Assembly (NCBI GenBank): GCA_027627225.1
Contig: CM051024.1
Location: forward strand, 83,652,204 to 83,716,203
Direction: 5' to 3'
Source of the DNA: Congeria kusceri
Taxonomy: Eukaryota; Mollusca; Bivalvia; Myida; Dreissenidae
Length of the DNA: 64,000 nt
The translations under genes and the position numbers were made by a program. Shown here one piece after another: positions 13,901-28,900 of this stretch (position 1 is the stretch's first letter; each line of letters opens with the position of its first letter). Below the pieces are notes generated by a model. The model ran no database searches and was not told where the DNA came from. It saw nothing but the letters and a program-made list of their open reading frames with translations.

Positions 13901-16900
13901 TTTAACATAGACTGTGCATTTTATGGTCAATAAGTATGTTCCTTATATTCTGTCAATACGTATGGTATAATTTTCATTTTTCCATAATACTTTTGTTAAA
14001 ACTGATTGTGACTTTGATCATTTCCAGTGTATTTAAAAACTGTGTTCATGCACGGTTCTGTTTTATCGTACAAACCAATTTTACTGATGCATTTATATGT
14101 GCAGGTGTCTATTGCAGTAATTACTCTGAAACATTTTCAAAATACAAATGATTTACTGTCTTATAAACATTGGTACAATAAAACAGTTGACTCTATGTTT
14201 GATATCTTATTCTAACTTCACAAATAGTGTGTTGTGTTGAACTTCAAGTATTAAATTTATGCATATAATAAACAGGCTTAGTACGTAATATTTATAAAAA
14301 CTAACCAGTGCCTTAATAAGATTGATTGTTGCGACTTCCAGTGATATTATAATTATCATGTTATTATCATGTTATCTTAACATAAGCATCAGTATTACAG
14401 CTGTTATGGGTCTGGAATAAACATCTAGATCTGAAATATTTCAATCTGATTGAAGCATCTGGAAAATTAGCTACGTTCTCTATACAATTTAATATAGGTC
14501 TAATCAAAATGTCCATCCTGATCAAACACGTTGCATTTTCGTGTTGAATAAATCAAAATTTAAATTCAAAATCAGTGGGCCACTTAATAAAGTTTATTAA
14601 GTGGTGAATAATTTAAACTGAAAACGACAAACTGTTTTCAATGGAATAGCTCATGCATCAGATAGAAGACGTAAATAGCAGAACAGACAAGCTTTTCCAG
14701 TTTCCACATTTAACGTTAAATATCCTCCATGGTATTCAAAGAAGATTATAACAGTTTTTAGGGATATTAGATGTTTGTCAATATGGCATATTTTTAACAA
14801 TTCATCATTTACAGATCATCAAATTTCTATTGCAGAGACCACTGACAAAGTGAACTAGTCAATACCATTTCAAAGCCTGAATATTTTTTAAAATATTTAA
14901 GTGCGTCTTTTATTCAACATGAAGGTAAATAATATTTTTACAAGAACAAAGGCTTAAATGCACATCGGGAAATTTATGTCAGAGCAATAGCCGTCTTCAA
15001 AAGACATTTTGCACATGAATAAATATTTATAATACAAGAAAAATGATTAAATTTCATTGGGTATATAAAATCAATCAATTTTTTATTCATCTTCGAAAAT
15101 GTGTTTTCCTTAGATAAATATTTTACAGTTGTATTAATGGACATTATTGAATCACTTAATATTTTGTCAAGATATGAAATCATTCATGTCACTGAACTTT
15201 GCAAATACACTCTGCAAACTAAACAAACAAACCCCCTAGATCCATGCCTCATTAGGGAAAAATACAGGATGAAAAGATGGGCCGGAACATCTTGGAAAAC
15301 AAACCCAACAGACACTTAATTGTGAAGGCATATTCAGGCTGTCAGTCAATTAGCCATCCAGACATGTCATGCACTTTAAAGCTGCAGGCCCATTTCCTTT
15401 CGCAATTATTGTCTATATATTGGAGAGCATTACATCTTTTAAATTGTAGATTTTTGTTGTGTACGTTTACCACATCCTACTGTGTTTTTGCTTTCTTTGA
15501 GGACATGATTATGGATAAAAAGCATTTAATGAGGCATTTAATGGGAAAACCGGGCTGAATGCAAGCAAGTAAAGTGTCATCCTGGGACGACACTTCCACC
15601 TACAGTGGTTATATTTAGAAGAGACTACCTTGAAACAGAAAATACAGTAAAAGTGGAAAGTGCCATCCTGCATTAGCCTGTGCAGACTGCACAGGCTAAT
15701 CCGAGACGACACTTTACGCACTTGCATCAAGCCCGGTTTTCCCACGACACGCCTCAAATAATAAATTCAATTAGCACTTCAAAGTAACAATTAACCAAAA
15801 TAGCAATGTCTCCTTAATTTTCTGAAATTATTTCAAGCTTTCATTTGACCCGGAACTCCAGGTTTTGATGCTCAGAACTTTGGTTTGACTCGATTTTGAC
15901 GCCCCAAAATTGACATGCATGCGTCATGTTGACTCCCGCAAATTTGGGACAAAGAGTCAGTCAAAGTTCATGACCTATCAATATTTTGCATATTTACTAT
16001 TTCAGCCAATAGTAAAGCAGCAAACAGCTTGCTTCCGATTGTTTCTGACTATCCAATACATGGGGGCGGAGCTACAGCTCAATTTAACGTCTACACTACA
16101 GTCTATAGCATGGTTATACAAACAAAGAGATTATATTGACTAATTACGTAATAATATGCTCCATTAATTGATAGATTAATTGCACAGCATTATATAAAAT
16201 TGGTTGAGGTCAAATAATAATGTTTTTCACACCTGTACACTAATTAAACTTATAGTAAAGTGATCAGGTACAAAGGCTGAAAACAAAATGGCGGACATCG
16301 TGATCGTCAGTGAATGTAATGTTCATTGTTTCCTATTTGCTAATTGTTAAACTGAAATGAAAACACTGTTTCAATTCCTGAAACAATGATATTCAAGATA
16401 ATTATTACTACAAGTTTACTGAAATAAATCTTATCATGTAACTCACTATTTTTGTCAGAATGAGAATGTGATAGAAGAGAAACTGAAAGTGAAAGTGAAA
16501 GTACAAAATAATTGACTTAAATAAATATTTAGATATAATATCTTAAGTGGATATAAGTGGTTTTAATAAAGATTGACTGAGTCAGATAACTCAGGTTTCA
16601 TCTTCTGCATTTGGTGTAAGGATGCTAGAAGTAATATATTGTAGTAGTTGAAGGTATTTAAGTTAAAAATTTCAAGACATCAAGAGTATGCTATTGTTTC
16701 AACATTTCTGAAAAATAATTTATGAGAAATGTCTAGTTTAGTTTGTCTGCAATGTTGACACTTCTTAAACGGATAATATCAATCTGACGTATGTTAAAAA
16801 ACAAGGCCAAACCAATTTATTTATAGTGTGTCATGTGAATTTGGGACAAATTCAAGATGGCAGATTTAAGTTACTAACATACACATTTTTCATTGACACG

Positions 16901-19900
16901 TTTCCATGACAAAATCACAAACAAATGGTTATAATTGACAGATAAATTATAAACTAAAGCTCAAGTTTCTTATATTATTGGAATGTCTGTGAATTATGTA
17001 ATCAGGATATGGACACACTTGGATAAATAATTAAATGCCAGTACATTTGACTCTTGAAATGTTGAGCTGAAGAGTCATGACTCTTGGGATTTGAATCCTA
17101 GTAAAAGCCCTGTATTTGACAATGAGGCATAATTGTTTGTATCTGTGGGGAAGATATCTGAACAATTGACAGGTAATTTCTTTAAAATAAAAACAACAGT
17201 GAAGAGTCCCCCAGCTACTAATTTTTATACGTTAGTGCCCAATGTGACTTAGTATTTATTTTTATACGTTAGTGCCCAATGTGACTTAGTATTTATTTTC
17301 ATACGTTAGTGCCCAATGTGACTTAGTATTTATTTTTATACGTTAGTGCCCAATGTGACTTAGTATTTATTTTTATACGTTAGTGCCCAATGTGACTTAG
17401 TATTTATTTTTATACGTTAGTGCCCAATGTGACTTAGTATTTATTTTTATACGTTAGTGCCCAATGTAACTACTGGTTTCAACATGTTGAACATCTGTCA
17501 GCAATTTGCTTTCGGGTTTCAACGATGACGATGCAATACAGTCACTTGTTATTGAATGACTATCATTAACAATGGGAGGACTTTCAATGGGAGGACTTGT
17601 ACTTGTAGATGATGTTTGTTTGTTTAGTGACGCTTGCTTAAAAAAAAAATCAACAGTTTTCGTTTGGCCAGGTTTTTGCATAGGAATCTTTTTCAAGTAA
17701 TATTTCGAATTGTGCGACATTTGTTTTCCATTCAGCCGAATCACAAAACGCTTGAATTTCATCGCAAAATATAATAAGCGCCTGAACAACACGGAGAATA
17801 TCGGGCACACGAATAATGCCGACGTTATCCAAATCGAGGTATAGTCTAAAACCCGTACGAGACCGGATCGGACTACGCTTTGTTTAAAAGCGAAACAGCC
17901 GATGTCATTAGCGTTTTTTTTTTCCGATTGGGAATTTTTTAGCAAATTTTGGGAAAAAAGTATACTTTTTGCGATTGGGAATATAGCCGAATGTCGGCTA
18001 TAAAATCGGGCCAAAAAAAACCCTGATTTTTATACCTTAGTGCCCAATGTGACTTAGTATTTATTTTTTATGATACACCAGGAACACATTCGTTTCCCTA
18101 TTCGTTAATTTGCATATTCTTAGACAATTAATTACTTTCGGTTACACTAGGTAAATAATTAACATTAACAATAATTTGTTAAAATGCATTTTGAATAAAC
18201 AGACACTGTCAACATAAACCAGCTGACAAAACCAAACAGGACTTCCTGTCTATGAACAAAACAGGGATTTTTCCATCTGCATTTAAAAAAATTAAATTTG
18301 TCCAAACAAAATTTTGAGTTTGTAAATAGTGGTGAGGCAATTATAATGCTCTACTGCCCTCTTTATTAATGACGTAACCTCTGGTGACGCCTTAGCTCAA
18401 TTGTGTGACCCCCATTCTTTAACATAAAATATGGGGCTCTTTGAAGCTGCCATACATCACCATGTAGTTGACAATGAAATCGACCATACCCATAATGCTA
18501 TTTTGAAAATATAATGAGGATATACATTTCATGATTTTATAAAATATTTAACATTTTCTGGACTATAAAAGAATTTCAAGACAATGCAAGCTCCTTAATT
18601 ATTACCCCAAACCTTTCTCAAGAAAGAATAAAACACCATGCATAAAAGCACTAATAATATATTCAAAAACTGTTTGTGCGTACGGAGCTTTAAGACATAT
18701 CACAAACCACCATGTTTGCATTTTCCACGACAGCAAACGTTCTTTGTACCAGTCGGCTAAGGTAGAACCAACACGATTATTTACATAATTACGAGCTCAG
18801 AGAAAGTGGCATTGAATATTGCACTATAAAAGCACATCCAAGTCAATAAAATTGATTTGCCTGTGAAGTTCAAAATAAATTTACACAGGTGAAGTTAGAA
18901 TTTTATTTACAAAGTGTTCAGCAATATTTTATACCAATACCCCAACCTGCTAGACGGCTTAACTTTCAAGTAGGCCTTAAATCTTCATCACAAGTTAAAG
19001 TCTTAATTTTATTTCCCAACATCATAAGACGGGCAAGATCAAGCAAAAAGAACGGTTATAAATTCATAAAATCTTTTATTGCAGGGTTTTATGGGCTTTA
19101 TTAAGTTTTGATGACATGAATGTTTTATTGCTGGGCACTAATTGAATTGTAAAATGACTTTAAGTACTGATTCGGTCCGAGCAATCCTATCTCCGAGAAA
19201 CAATGGTTCCTTTCTTAGAACACATGCACACTTTAGTTGTCGACTTCACTAGAAAATATGGCCTGTAAAAAATCTTCTCTTTTGTTCCAACAAAAAACGC
19301 AGTAGATTAAAAATCAGTCTACGATTTTATCCCTTACAGTACAGTCCAAGCCATTTTTTAATTGACAAATTTTAAAAGTAATATTTATACGTAAATGTAC
19401 ATACCTTTTTATAGAACTGTAGAATATGAGGAATTTTCATTTTATTATGCACAAAAAGGTCATATGCTGCGCATACCCCTAAAACTGTCACACCTTGCTC
19501 TTTGGTCAATAGACTCGCAGTTGTCAACACAGCGGTCCCTATAAAGAACACAAATCTCGAGGATCCCCTGGCTTCACCGCCTGGATCATGCAACGTGTCA
19601 CGAAGTTTCACGTATTTCATGTAACTAAGCAACGCCAACAGGAAGAAAAAACATGCCCCGATGTCAGCTCGACCCACAACTCCAGCAACTGCTTCGGTGT
19701 GCACAGGATGTGAAGCGAACAAAACTCCAGACACTAGCGTCGGAAACGAGTGCTTTAATATCGTTCTGGATAACTTTGTGAACAGTGCTGTCACTATAAC
19801 GTGAAGAATGACATTCCCCAAATGGTAGCCCCAGGGGTTTAAGCCCCCGAGGTAGTAGTTGAGTCTGAAGGAGAGAACACATATTGGTCTGTATGACTTG

Positions 19901-22900
19901 TGCGAGGCGATTTTCGTGAGCGGCGTGCCCCAGAAGTCGTCGTAGAAAATGTTGATGATCGGCGTCTTTGGTTCCAGATCTTGGTTCTTCACAATAGCTC
20001 GGCTGGAAATAGAGAAAAAAAATTATTCAACTATGTCAAGAAGTAAAGTTCGAAAAGCGATGAAGATCTGGTTACAGGTGTTGTAGACACCATGAGTTAT
20101 CCAAACGTAGAAAAAAATGAACACTGTTTGCGTTTATTTACTCTTTGCAACCAAAAACACCTTTTTGTAATATTGTGGTTACGGCACAACTAATTGTATT
20201 AGTTTTTTTCTCATAATATTCTGGTACATACATATCAATTATGTGACATTAAGATCTAGAGGATATCGGTTAGTTTCGGAAGAATATAGATTCTTGATTC
20301 ACGAGTGAAAAGATATTTTTTCTATGACCACGAGTGAATCAAACATTGATATTCTACTGAAATCAACTAATTTTATTTTTATTTTATGATTAAATATGTG
20401 TCATTTTGGTATTTTTCCAACTTCCCCGTGAAATTATTCCCTGTCCAGTGCCTCAAATGTTACTGTCTGGATATGCAACATTGTATATGCACAGCAAATA
20501 GTTCATATTTGAAATAACAGGAATGTGTAAAACAGTTGATTTTTTATTCAATATATAACAGCAATTGATTTAAATCATACAACCAGCAACCTACAGCTAG
20601 AAATGGGGATGTTATAACAGTAAAACATATCATGGGGAAAAAGTAGTGCCATTATCAAAGTGGTAATTTACACTGTTTAAAAACTATGAATTACCAATTT
20701 TATTTCACTACTATTTCCCTGTAAACCACCAGAAAGCATAAAATAAATTTTATATATTTCATGCCTAAAGAAAACTTTTAAAATGATTATACACACAAAT
20801 GTAAGAGAAATACCTAAATGTGTGCTTAACTATGAAATTAAATACAGACAAGAATAATATCATTCAAGAATGGTTAATAAGTTAATAAGTTCCTATTAGA
20901 AAATGGTACACCCTGCGAAAGCTGTAAAAAATAGCACTTGAAAACATATCTATAAAGGAAAATTGTGCAAAAGTTTGATGTATTGCGATAATACATTAAG
21001 GCGTGTTGCTCTGAATAAACAATAATTTAAAAAAAAGAATTGAAATTGATCATTATAAAATGAGCAGTAGGGGAAAAAAAAGATATTACACAACATTAAG
21101 TAGGCGTTATCAAAAATTATTAGTTAAAAAAAATTCAGCTAAGTGCAGAGCAATCTTTCTGATAATGCAGCTATCTTAATGACACTTAATGCACACCACA
21201 TTTCACACAAGTATTTCATGGCAACTCAGAAATTCTTTGAAATGAATACTTATAATCTGAGTAACTTATTAAATTTAAGACTATAAATGAGGCATTGACA
21301 CTGTTCCAAGGTTTTAATTAAATGGCTCTCTTAAAGGGGCATATCGAGACATTTTTCTCTGATTTTTTTAGTAACAATAATATATTGGTGGAATCATTAA
21401 GGGAAAACCATATAACATGCCAACAGTCCTGCACTTTAATGACAATTTTCTTTTGTTGTTTTGTTTTACCTTAACCAATGTTGCGCAAGCGCATAATGGT
21501 ACAGTTCATATTGATTTTTCTATTACTACTCATTTTCCCGCGCCCGTGAAAGTGTCAACGGATACAACTGTTTATATATTACAATTATATGAAGACAAAT
21601 GGTTATATAGAAACAAGGCCATTGTATTTTAACAATGCTTCAATATTTATTCTCTGTAAATGAACTTTTGCTAATGTTATTGTAGATCTTCCAGGGATAT
21701 GCCCCTTATATCACTATTGCTAATTTATTTGAAAAAAAAAATTAATGTTAGCTCATTTCCATAAATTATGGTAACAATTAAACTCTACATAATTGTGGAT
21801 TAATATTTAGACATAAATGTGTGTTTTTTTTTTTTTAAATACACATACACATATATCTAAACTGTACTATGTGAACTGATTATGATTCAAACAATAAGTG
21901 CAATCACATGACTTAAAATAGTACTAGAAAACCAGGTGTATGTAATGATAAATGTAAAACATACAAGATTGAAATTTAAATCATATCAGGCATCGATATG
22001 TCTCCATTTCGTACATAGAAATTTAGAAAACAAGTTTAATGACATCAGTTTTTATACAATGTTCACATAGAATAAATCAAGCTAGCCGCATAAATTTTTC
22101 CAGATCCAAGTATTCTTAATCTGCATCATAACTAATAATAAAGTCATTTATATGCATAATTAACTGCTGATTTCCATGCACACTGCAAAGCCCACTTGCA
22201 TTCAAAGCGAAATGTTCAAATTTCCATCGCATTTCAAAGGCGATTTTTTAATTATCAACTGCCATTTTTGCAAAGACGTTATCATTAAGGACTTGTCAAT
22301 GAGGCCATAATCACTCCCCATCTCTCACATCCTTGGGACTCCCTGCTTGACGCTCATAAATTATTCAGCTATCACTAAGCACAAAACAGCGCACAGCAAT
22401 ACAAAGCTTCCACCTATCTGCAACGCACGAGAAAAATTATAGCTTGTCATTCAAAATGATTTTTGAGACTTAGTGTGTCCTAATACATTATTCAGTTTTT
22501 CAGTTTTAAGCCCAACATATTCTGTCAGAAAATATAGATAAACAAAATTATAATGCATAAAATATTTCACATGTAACAGTCTTCACTCAACAAAGTTCCT
22601 CCTATTATCTGCAACAAATGAGAAAAATGATACCTTTTATTCAATCAAAACGCTGACAGCGTAGAAAGACTGTTGGCGACAAAAGAAGCTAAACGCATGT
22701 GAATTATGAGTGCATTTTTGCTAAAAGGAAATATTTGTTTGAATGAAGTTCAATTTCCCACCTTTAAACTTTATAATTTGGCTTTTTATCCAATTGTAAC
22801 GAAAAAATATTTTGTTCGAGCTAATTATCTTATGCAAACAGAATTATATACATGCCAGTGAAGAAGTCAATCTGCAAGGGCCAGAATAACCGATAAAGCA

Positions 22901-25900
22901 TAGTTGTTAGTCCTTCTTAGTCAAAGATCCATAAATAAACATTGTTTGTTTATAGATCTTTGTTCGTAGCCGAGTCAAAATAGAGCATACGATGCAAGCC
23001 CTCGATTGTCCATAGTACAGTTTAAAATTAATAAATTGCAGTAATTGTTGTCAAAATATTCAGAATGAGAATTTGTGGCAAGAAAAAACACTTTCGCAAG
23101 GAGTCAAAAATAACCAATGTAACGCATTAATTTGGTGGTCTTTTTCCAGGACACTCCGGTAAATATTTCGGTTACATACAAGTAAATAGCAAAAGTAGGG
23201 GTGTCATTAGTTTAAAGTTATTTTTTAATAAATTGACCTTTTAACAAACTGTAATGGTAATAAATCACATGAAATACACATTATAATACATATTATATAC
23301 ATAATCTTAAATAATTAATATGTAAGAAAACGGGTGTGAAATTTAGCTGTTTTGAAGAAGGACCCTTTCTGTTTCGATTTACTGACTAATAGCCTGCAAA
23401 GAAAAGAAGTAGTCTGCCGCGATACCTGTGTGTATTAATATATTATTAAACCATTTTCAGACATGCAATATTTCTGGATATATAGTTATATACTGTATAA
23501 TATACTTTCCTAATGAAACAGCTGTCTAAAGACGACACAAAGCTTCTGCCTATCGGCAAATCACACCATAAAAATGATAGCTTGTCATTCAAAACGATTT
23601 TCGAAACTTTAAGTGTGTATTAATACATTATTCAGTTTTTCCGTTTTAAGCCCAACATATTCTGTCTGAAAGTATATATTAACAAAATTATAATGCATAA
23701 AATATTTCACACGTAACAGTAAGTCTTTACTATACACACAGTTTCCTTCTAATAATCTTGCAAGTCACGAAAAAAATGATTGCTTGTCATTCAAAATGAT
23801 TTTCGAGACTTTGATAGCGTCCCAATATGTATACAGCTTTTAAATAATAAGCCTGACATACTGTATATGCCATAATAAACGCCGCCAGTGCTATCCATTC
23901 TTCCACAAGGGGTCGTTTATCACATATCCAGTTTTGGGTGTTCTGTCATATATATGTTTATGGAAAACATTATTATATGATTGTGCAGCATATTGTGAAC
24001 ATTTCTTTCAAAGATTTATAAAACCATGTGTCTTGCATGCATGTGCATTGAGTGTTTAAAACAAAAAGAGGGCATTAATTAGGCATGGAAGTTTGAATGT
24101 TAGAGTGGAAGCATTTATTCCGGAATATACAGTATTATGTCTGAAAATATAATTTTATATTCCCACAATTTTAATTCATAAAGTACTTCACTTATAACAA
24201 TCTACACTACACAAAGTTTCCTTCTGTCTGCAACTCTTGAGAAAAATGATAGCTTGTCATTCAAAATGTTTTTCCAGCTAACATTTCTGACAATAAATTA
24301 CCCGAATTATAATTTGCATAAAATACTCCATCTTTACCAATCTTCACTACCACTGAAGTGTAAGCACATACATGCAGATTTAGATTAAAGCTAACAAAGT
24401 TGCATAAAGTAACAGTGCTGGTATTGTTTTCAGTTTTAAAAATCCATCGTGAAGTACAAATGCTTTAATAAAAGCTCAAGGTTAACCTTGTTTTTTGTTG
24501 TTTGTTTGGATTTTTTGCTGTTTTTAACAGTATTTAAGTCAAATCAAGGCAATCAGTTAACCTACTCACGCTTTTCCTGGCATTCTTAACTGATCTAAGT
24601 GATCTAAGCTGTTTAGGCTAAAAAAAATAATGATTTGTTCCTCTGGCAGCGCCGCAACGAATTCTAATGGCCCGCCACGAATTTGATTTAATGGCCAAAA
24701 AATTATTATTTACTATTTTTTGACGATAGCGCCTGGGTTTCAAAGGAGCAGTCCAGAAATGTGTTACTAAAAATAAAACTTTGCAGAAAGTGTTTCTATA
24801 AATGGACAGGTTCCCGGACAAAATACAAAACTAACCACTGAAATATGTTAATTATTAACTTTTTGGTAACTTGCTATCGTCTATTTTCTTTATGCGATAA
24901 CTGGTGATGACTCTTGGGTAAACCAGCATGTATATTATAGTATATTCCGTTCGTACCAAGTGCTTTTGAACAATGCCTTTCGTAAATAAGAAACAGATTT
25001 CAGACGAATAAACACCATGAACGTTTATAAGAACTATTACTAAAATTACGATGTATTTATTCAGAACCGATGGACAGCGGCTTAAAATTAAACGAAACCG
25101 CATTTTAAGATAGCGGAAGAAGTGTTACCCGGTAGATTTTGGTATTTCCAGTAACTATCTTCCTGTCTGATTTAATTATATACAAATTGTGAAATACTGT
25201 TTAATTTTGAAAAAAAGTCATATTCGATTGGGAACCGTTATAAATATCATCCAATTGTTGACTTAAACTTCGTAGATGCTTTTGCTTGTGTAATATTTAT
25301 AAAGCATTCCATATTTTTTAAAGAAAATCTGTGTCAATATATGTCCTATGGAAACAAATGAAAATGCCAGCTGCATTGACAAGAGTTTCCAAACATTATT
25401 GGTGATTTATTGCAAAAATAATTTGTATTTAAAAAAATCTGAATTACGAAAATTTAAATTCTAAAATAGGATTACTTTAATGCTGATCAATTTTAAGGCA
25501 CTTATGTTAATTATGAACATTCAAATTGATTGCCTTTTTACGTCAGCATGCATACATGACCGTTTGTGATTAATAATTCTATATTTAGAATAGAACAAAT
25601 GATGCTTATGTTGTTATATATGTTGTTATTAAAACATAAAATTGTCTTAAATCTGCACTTATTAACTTGTTTTAATAAACCATTACATAGTGCCAATAGA
25701 AGAGTAGGAGAAAAAAAACAAAAACAAGAGGGCCATGATGGCCCAAAGCGCTCACCTGAGAACTGGTACAGATGAAGACCATACTGTTGTGACAGGTTTG
25801 AAAATTAAGATATCTGAACAATACAAAGTGGGGGCAGTGATTTTTTTACCTCTGCATCCTGCGTCCAGGACGCAGTAATATTGCCGTAGACCCAGCTAAA

Positions 25901-28900
25901 CTACACTCGCTCAAAGTTAGCAGTCATTAGCACGCTTACTGGTTCAGTGCGATATATTATCCGGAGTTTTAAAGCGTCTGTCATGATGATCCTTGATGCA
26001 AGAACTGATGATTTATATAACGCAAAATGTAGCTAAATTTATAATTCCATAAAAATATCCACATCCAGCACTGAACTGTGCATAACATGCTTAGACATCT
26101 GTTTAAGTAATTAATGTATATGAAAAAAATAAATAAATTGTCAAATAAATAAATTCATCCACTATCGAGGCAAACTACATGGTCATCTGAAATTATTTCT
26201 GGTTTATATATACAGCATTATACTGTTGGCCTAGTAGTCAACATAAAATTTTTTTGGCAAAATTATATAACAATATAAAACATTGTACTGTGTTAAAAGT
26301 TAACAGTAACTCACCGTAGCCTAGTCAAGATTTGTAACAACACAAATGATTTAAAATGCACAGCCATATTAATTATATTGTCAGGCAAAAATAAATACGA
26401 AGAATGATATAGTGTCGTTTGCGCAATTTTATAACCATCAGTGGAACAAAATTTAAATCATTTGAGGCGTGTCGTGGGAAAACCGGACTTAATGCATGTG
26501 CACAGGCTAATCCGGGACGACACTTTACGCACATGCATTAAGTCCGGTTTTCCAATGACGCGCCTCATTTGTATTACATATGAAACAATAACAACAAACT
26601 TAAACTCTGGGTTGCAGACGTAAGCTCTGGGTTGCAGACGAAATGTTTACTGACTCGCAATATTACCATGCCCACTGCTAAGACTTAAACAGACAACTAA
26701 ATCAGGGCTTTTTTTCACCTCTTGGGGATGTAGCCTAAACTGCCCTCATTTTGGGGAAAAAATATTGTTATTTTTGGCATTTTGGGGAAAATGTTTAATA
26801 GCCATACATGCCATACGTCCCAGTCTCACTGGGATTGTCCCGGTTTCGCGAGGTCTGTCCCGGCATCCCGGTGAGATGCATTTCGTCCCGGTCAATCACA
26901 AAAATCGATGTTAGTGTACTATAAAACTTACATTGGGCCAACAATTAACTTCAGGTCGTTAATCCCTTTATCGGTCCCTAAGACAACAATACCCGCTAGC
27001 CGCGTGTCAAAGAGGAGCAGTAATGATACCCCATTAGCGATTTATGGATCGTTTGTCACACTTTTGCAGGATGGGGGTCATATATCCGCGGTCGCTAATT
27101 GCTGCTGATTGTTGCATTGTTTCGGAATAAAAAAGGAAATGTGTTTGTTGTTATTTTGATTTTAAATGGAATAGGTGTTATCACATAATTAGTTTGGTAA
27201 CGTTTGAAGGTAAGTATGAAAATTAATTGAGAACTTTTAGAGAATTAAAGATGCAAAACAATCATTACTTATTTTTAATTCGTATTGTTCACATCGCAAA
27301 ATTTGACGCAGTTAATGACGCAGGGTATAGTGGAACGTAGCCCAGGTATAAGTCTGGTGGAGTAGTCTCCATTGTAAACGCATTTTTGTTTATTTGACAA
27401 TCAGTGTTTATATTTGTGTGTTTCGTATAATTTCTTTGATGTCATAATTAAAAAAACGTGTTATCATCTATATTATTGAATAAATATGATTAAAATATAT
27501 GCGTGTGTATGTTTGTGTTATTAATGTTGGGTGTTTATTGTTTGAACTATACCTATATAGACCACGAAACGGAATAGGACCTAGGTTAGATACGATAAAC
27601 TATTGTTATTACTGGGTTTTCTCGGACAAACTGACAATATTAATGTGTCCCGGTCAAATGTCAAATGTCCCGGCGATTTTTTGGCAATGTCCCGTTTTGG
27701 CCTGTAAAAATTATGGCATGTATGTTAATAGCAGGGGAATGAAACAGCCTGGGGTACGATCAGTTTTAGGAGAAAACTGCATGATTTTAAAGAATTTTTC
27801 TGAGGGAATGATGCCTTATAACGGCCCCTTGTATAGATAGAAGGAAAAAAGCCCTGAACAAAATTGTAACTGTTTTACACATACTTGAAACTGTCAGATT
27901 TCACTATTTACCCTATATAAACATATAGGACTGTAACTTTAAACTGGAGGATTTGTAACTACAACCACTGATTATTATTTTTTTATTCCCAGTTTTAATT
28001 AAAGTATCATGCTCAAACCACTATGAGGTTCTGGATTTAATACAAATTGTTCACCTAGACATTTTATGGAGTGATTTACTGCTACAAAAATACTTCTTTA
28101 TTTCTTTTAAGTCGATTCAACAAAATAGAGGCACCCCATTGTTTTCCAGATATTTGCACAATGATCAGGTTGTAAATTCAACAACAAATCACACAGAATG
28201 CATGGCAGAAAGCAATATCCCCTGTCAACAATATATATTTACCACTTCTGGGTCTTCACATTCCAGCCCTTATTTCTGTTTTAGATTTGTTAGGATTGTT
28301 AAGGGTCATGCTTAAAACCTTTCTTTCAATATAAAAGTTTGTTACCTTGTCTTCAGGACCAATAATTGTTACTGGGCCTAGTTTATCATCCAATCATAAT
28401 TTTTAATTATCTGATCACCTGATCTAACGCAAACGTTTTTAAAATTGTGTGATGGCGCTAATGCTTGGTTTATTGATCTAAAATACATGTACCTAATATA
28501 TAATTTCCATGTGTATGACTGTGAGACATGTAAATACAATTGTACTGTAAAGACAGTTCATTTTTATTCTAAATAAACCCAATAGTTAGAAAGTAAAATA
28601 TGGGTTTAAATAAATTGTTAGCTACCAAGTTCAAAATTCAAAATTCTCATATAGATAAGCACTTTAAATAAAAGTTCAAAACAATAAAGTTTTTACAAAC
28701 TGTTAGGTAAAGTGATAAAATAAGCGTACTGTGGTTAACACAATCTTACATTAATTGTTACTAAAAGAGAGTTTATGAAATTTCAAAAGATGATCGGCTA
28801 TGCACTTGAATGCGAGGAATACCACTCTAGTATACCACGAGTAGATTCAATGCCGAATTGATATGAAGTGCTTTGAAAACCGTATTAATTTCTGATGCCT

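Noticed and set aside
17227..17467. Regular short repeats suggesting a CRISPR array (also 39949-40182, 43531-43706, 38925-39032)
   Set aside because: The units abut with no unique spacers, and the context is eukaryotic introns. They are minisatellites.
4289..20002. TMTC1, TMTC3 or TMTC4 as the identity of the minus-strand gene
   Set aside because: The sequence after the last membrane segment passes straight from NPPK into AWGNLANIY, as in TMTC2; the other paralogues have a different first TPR.
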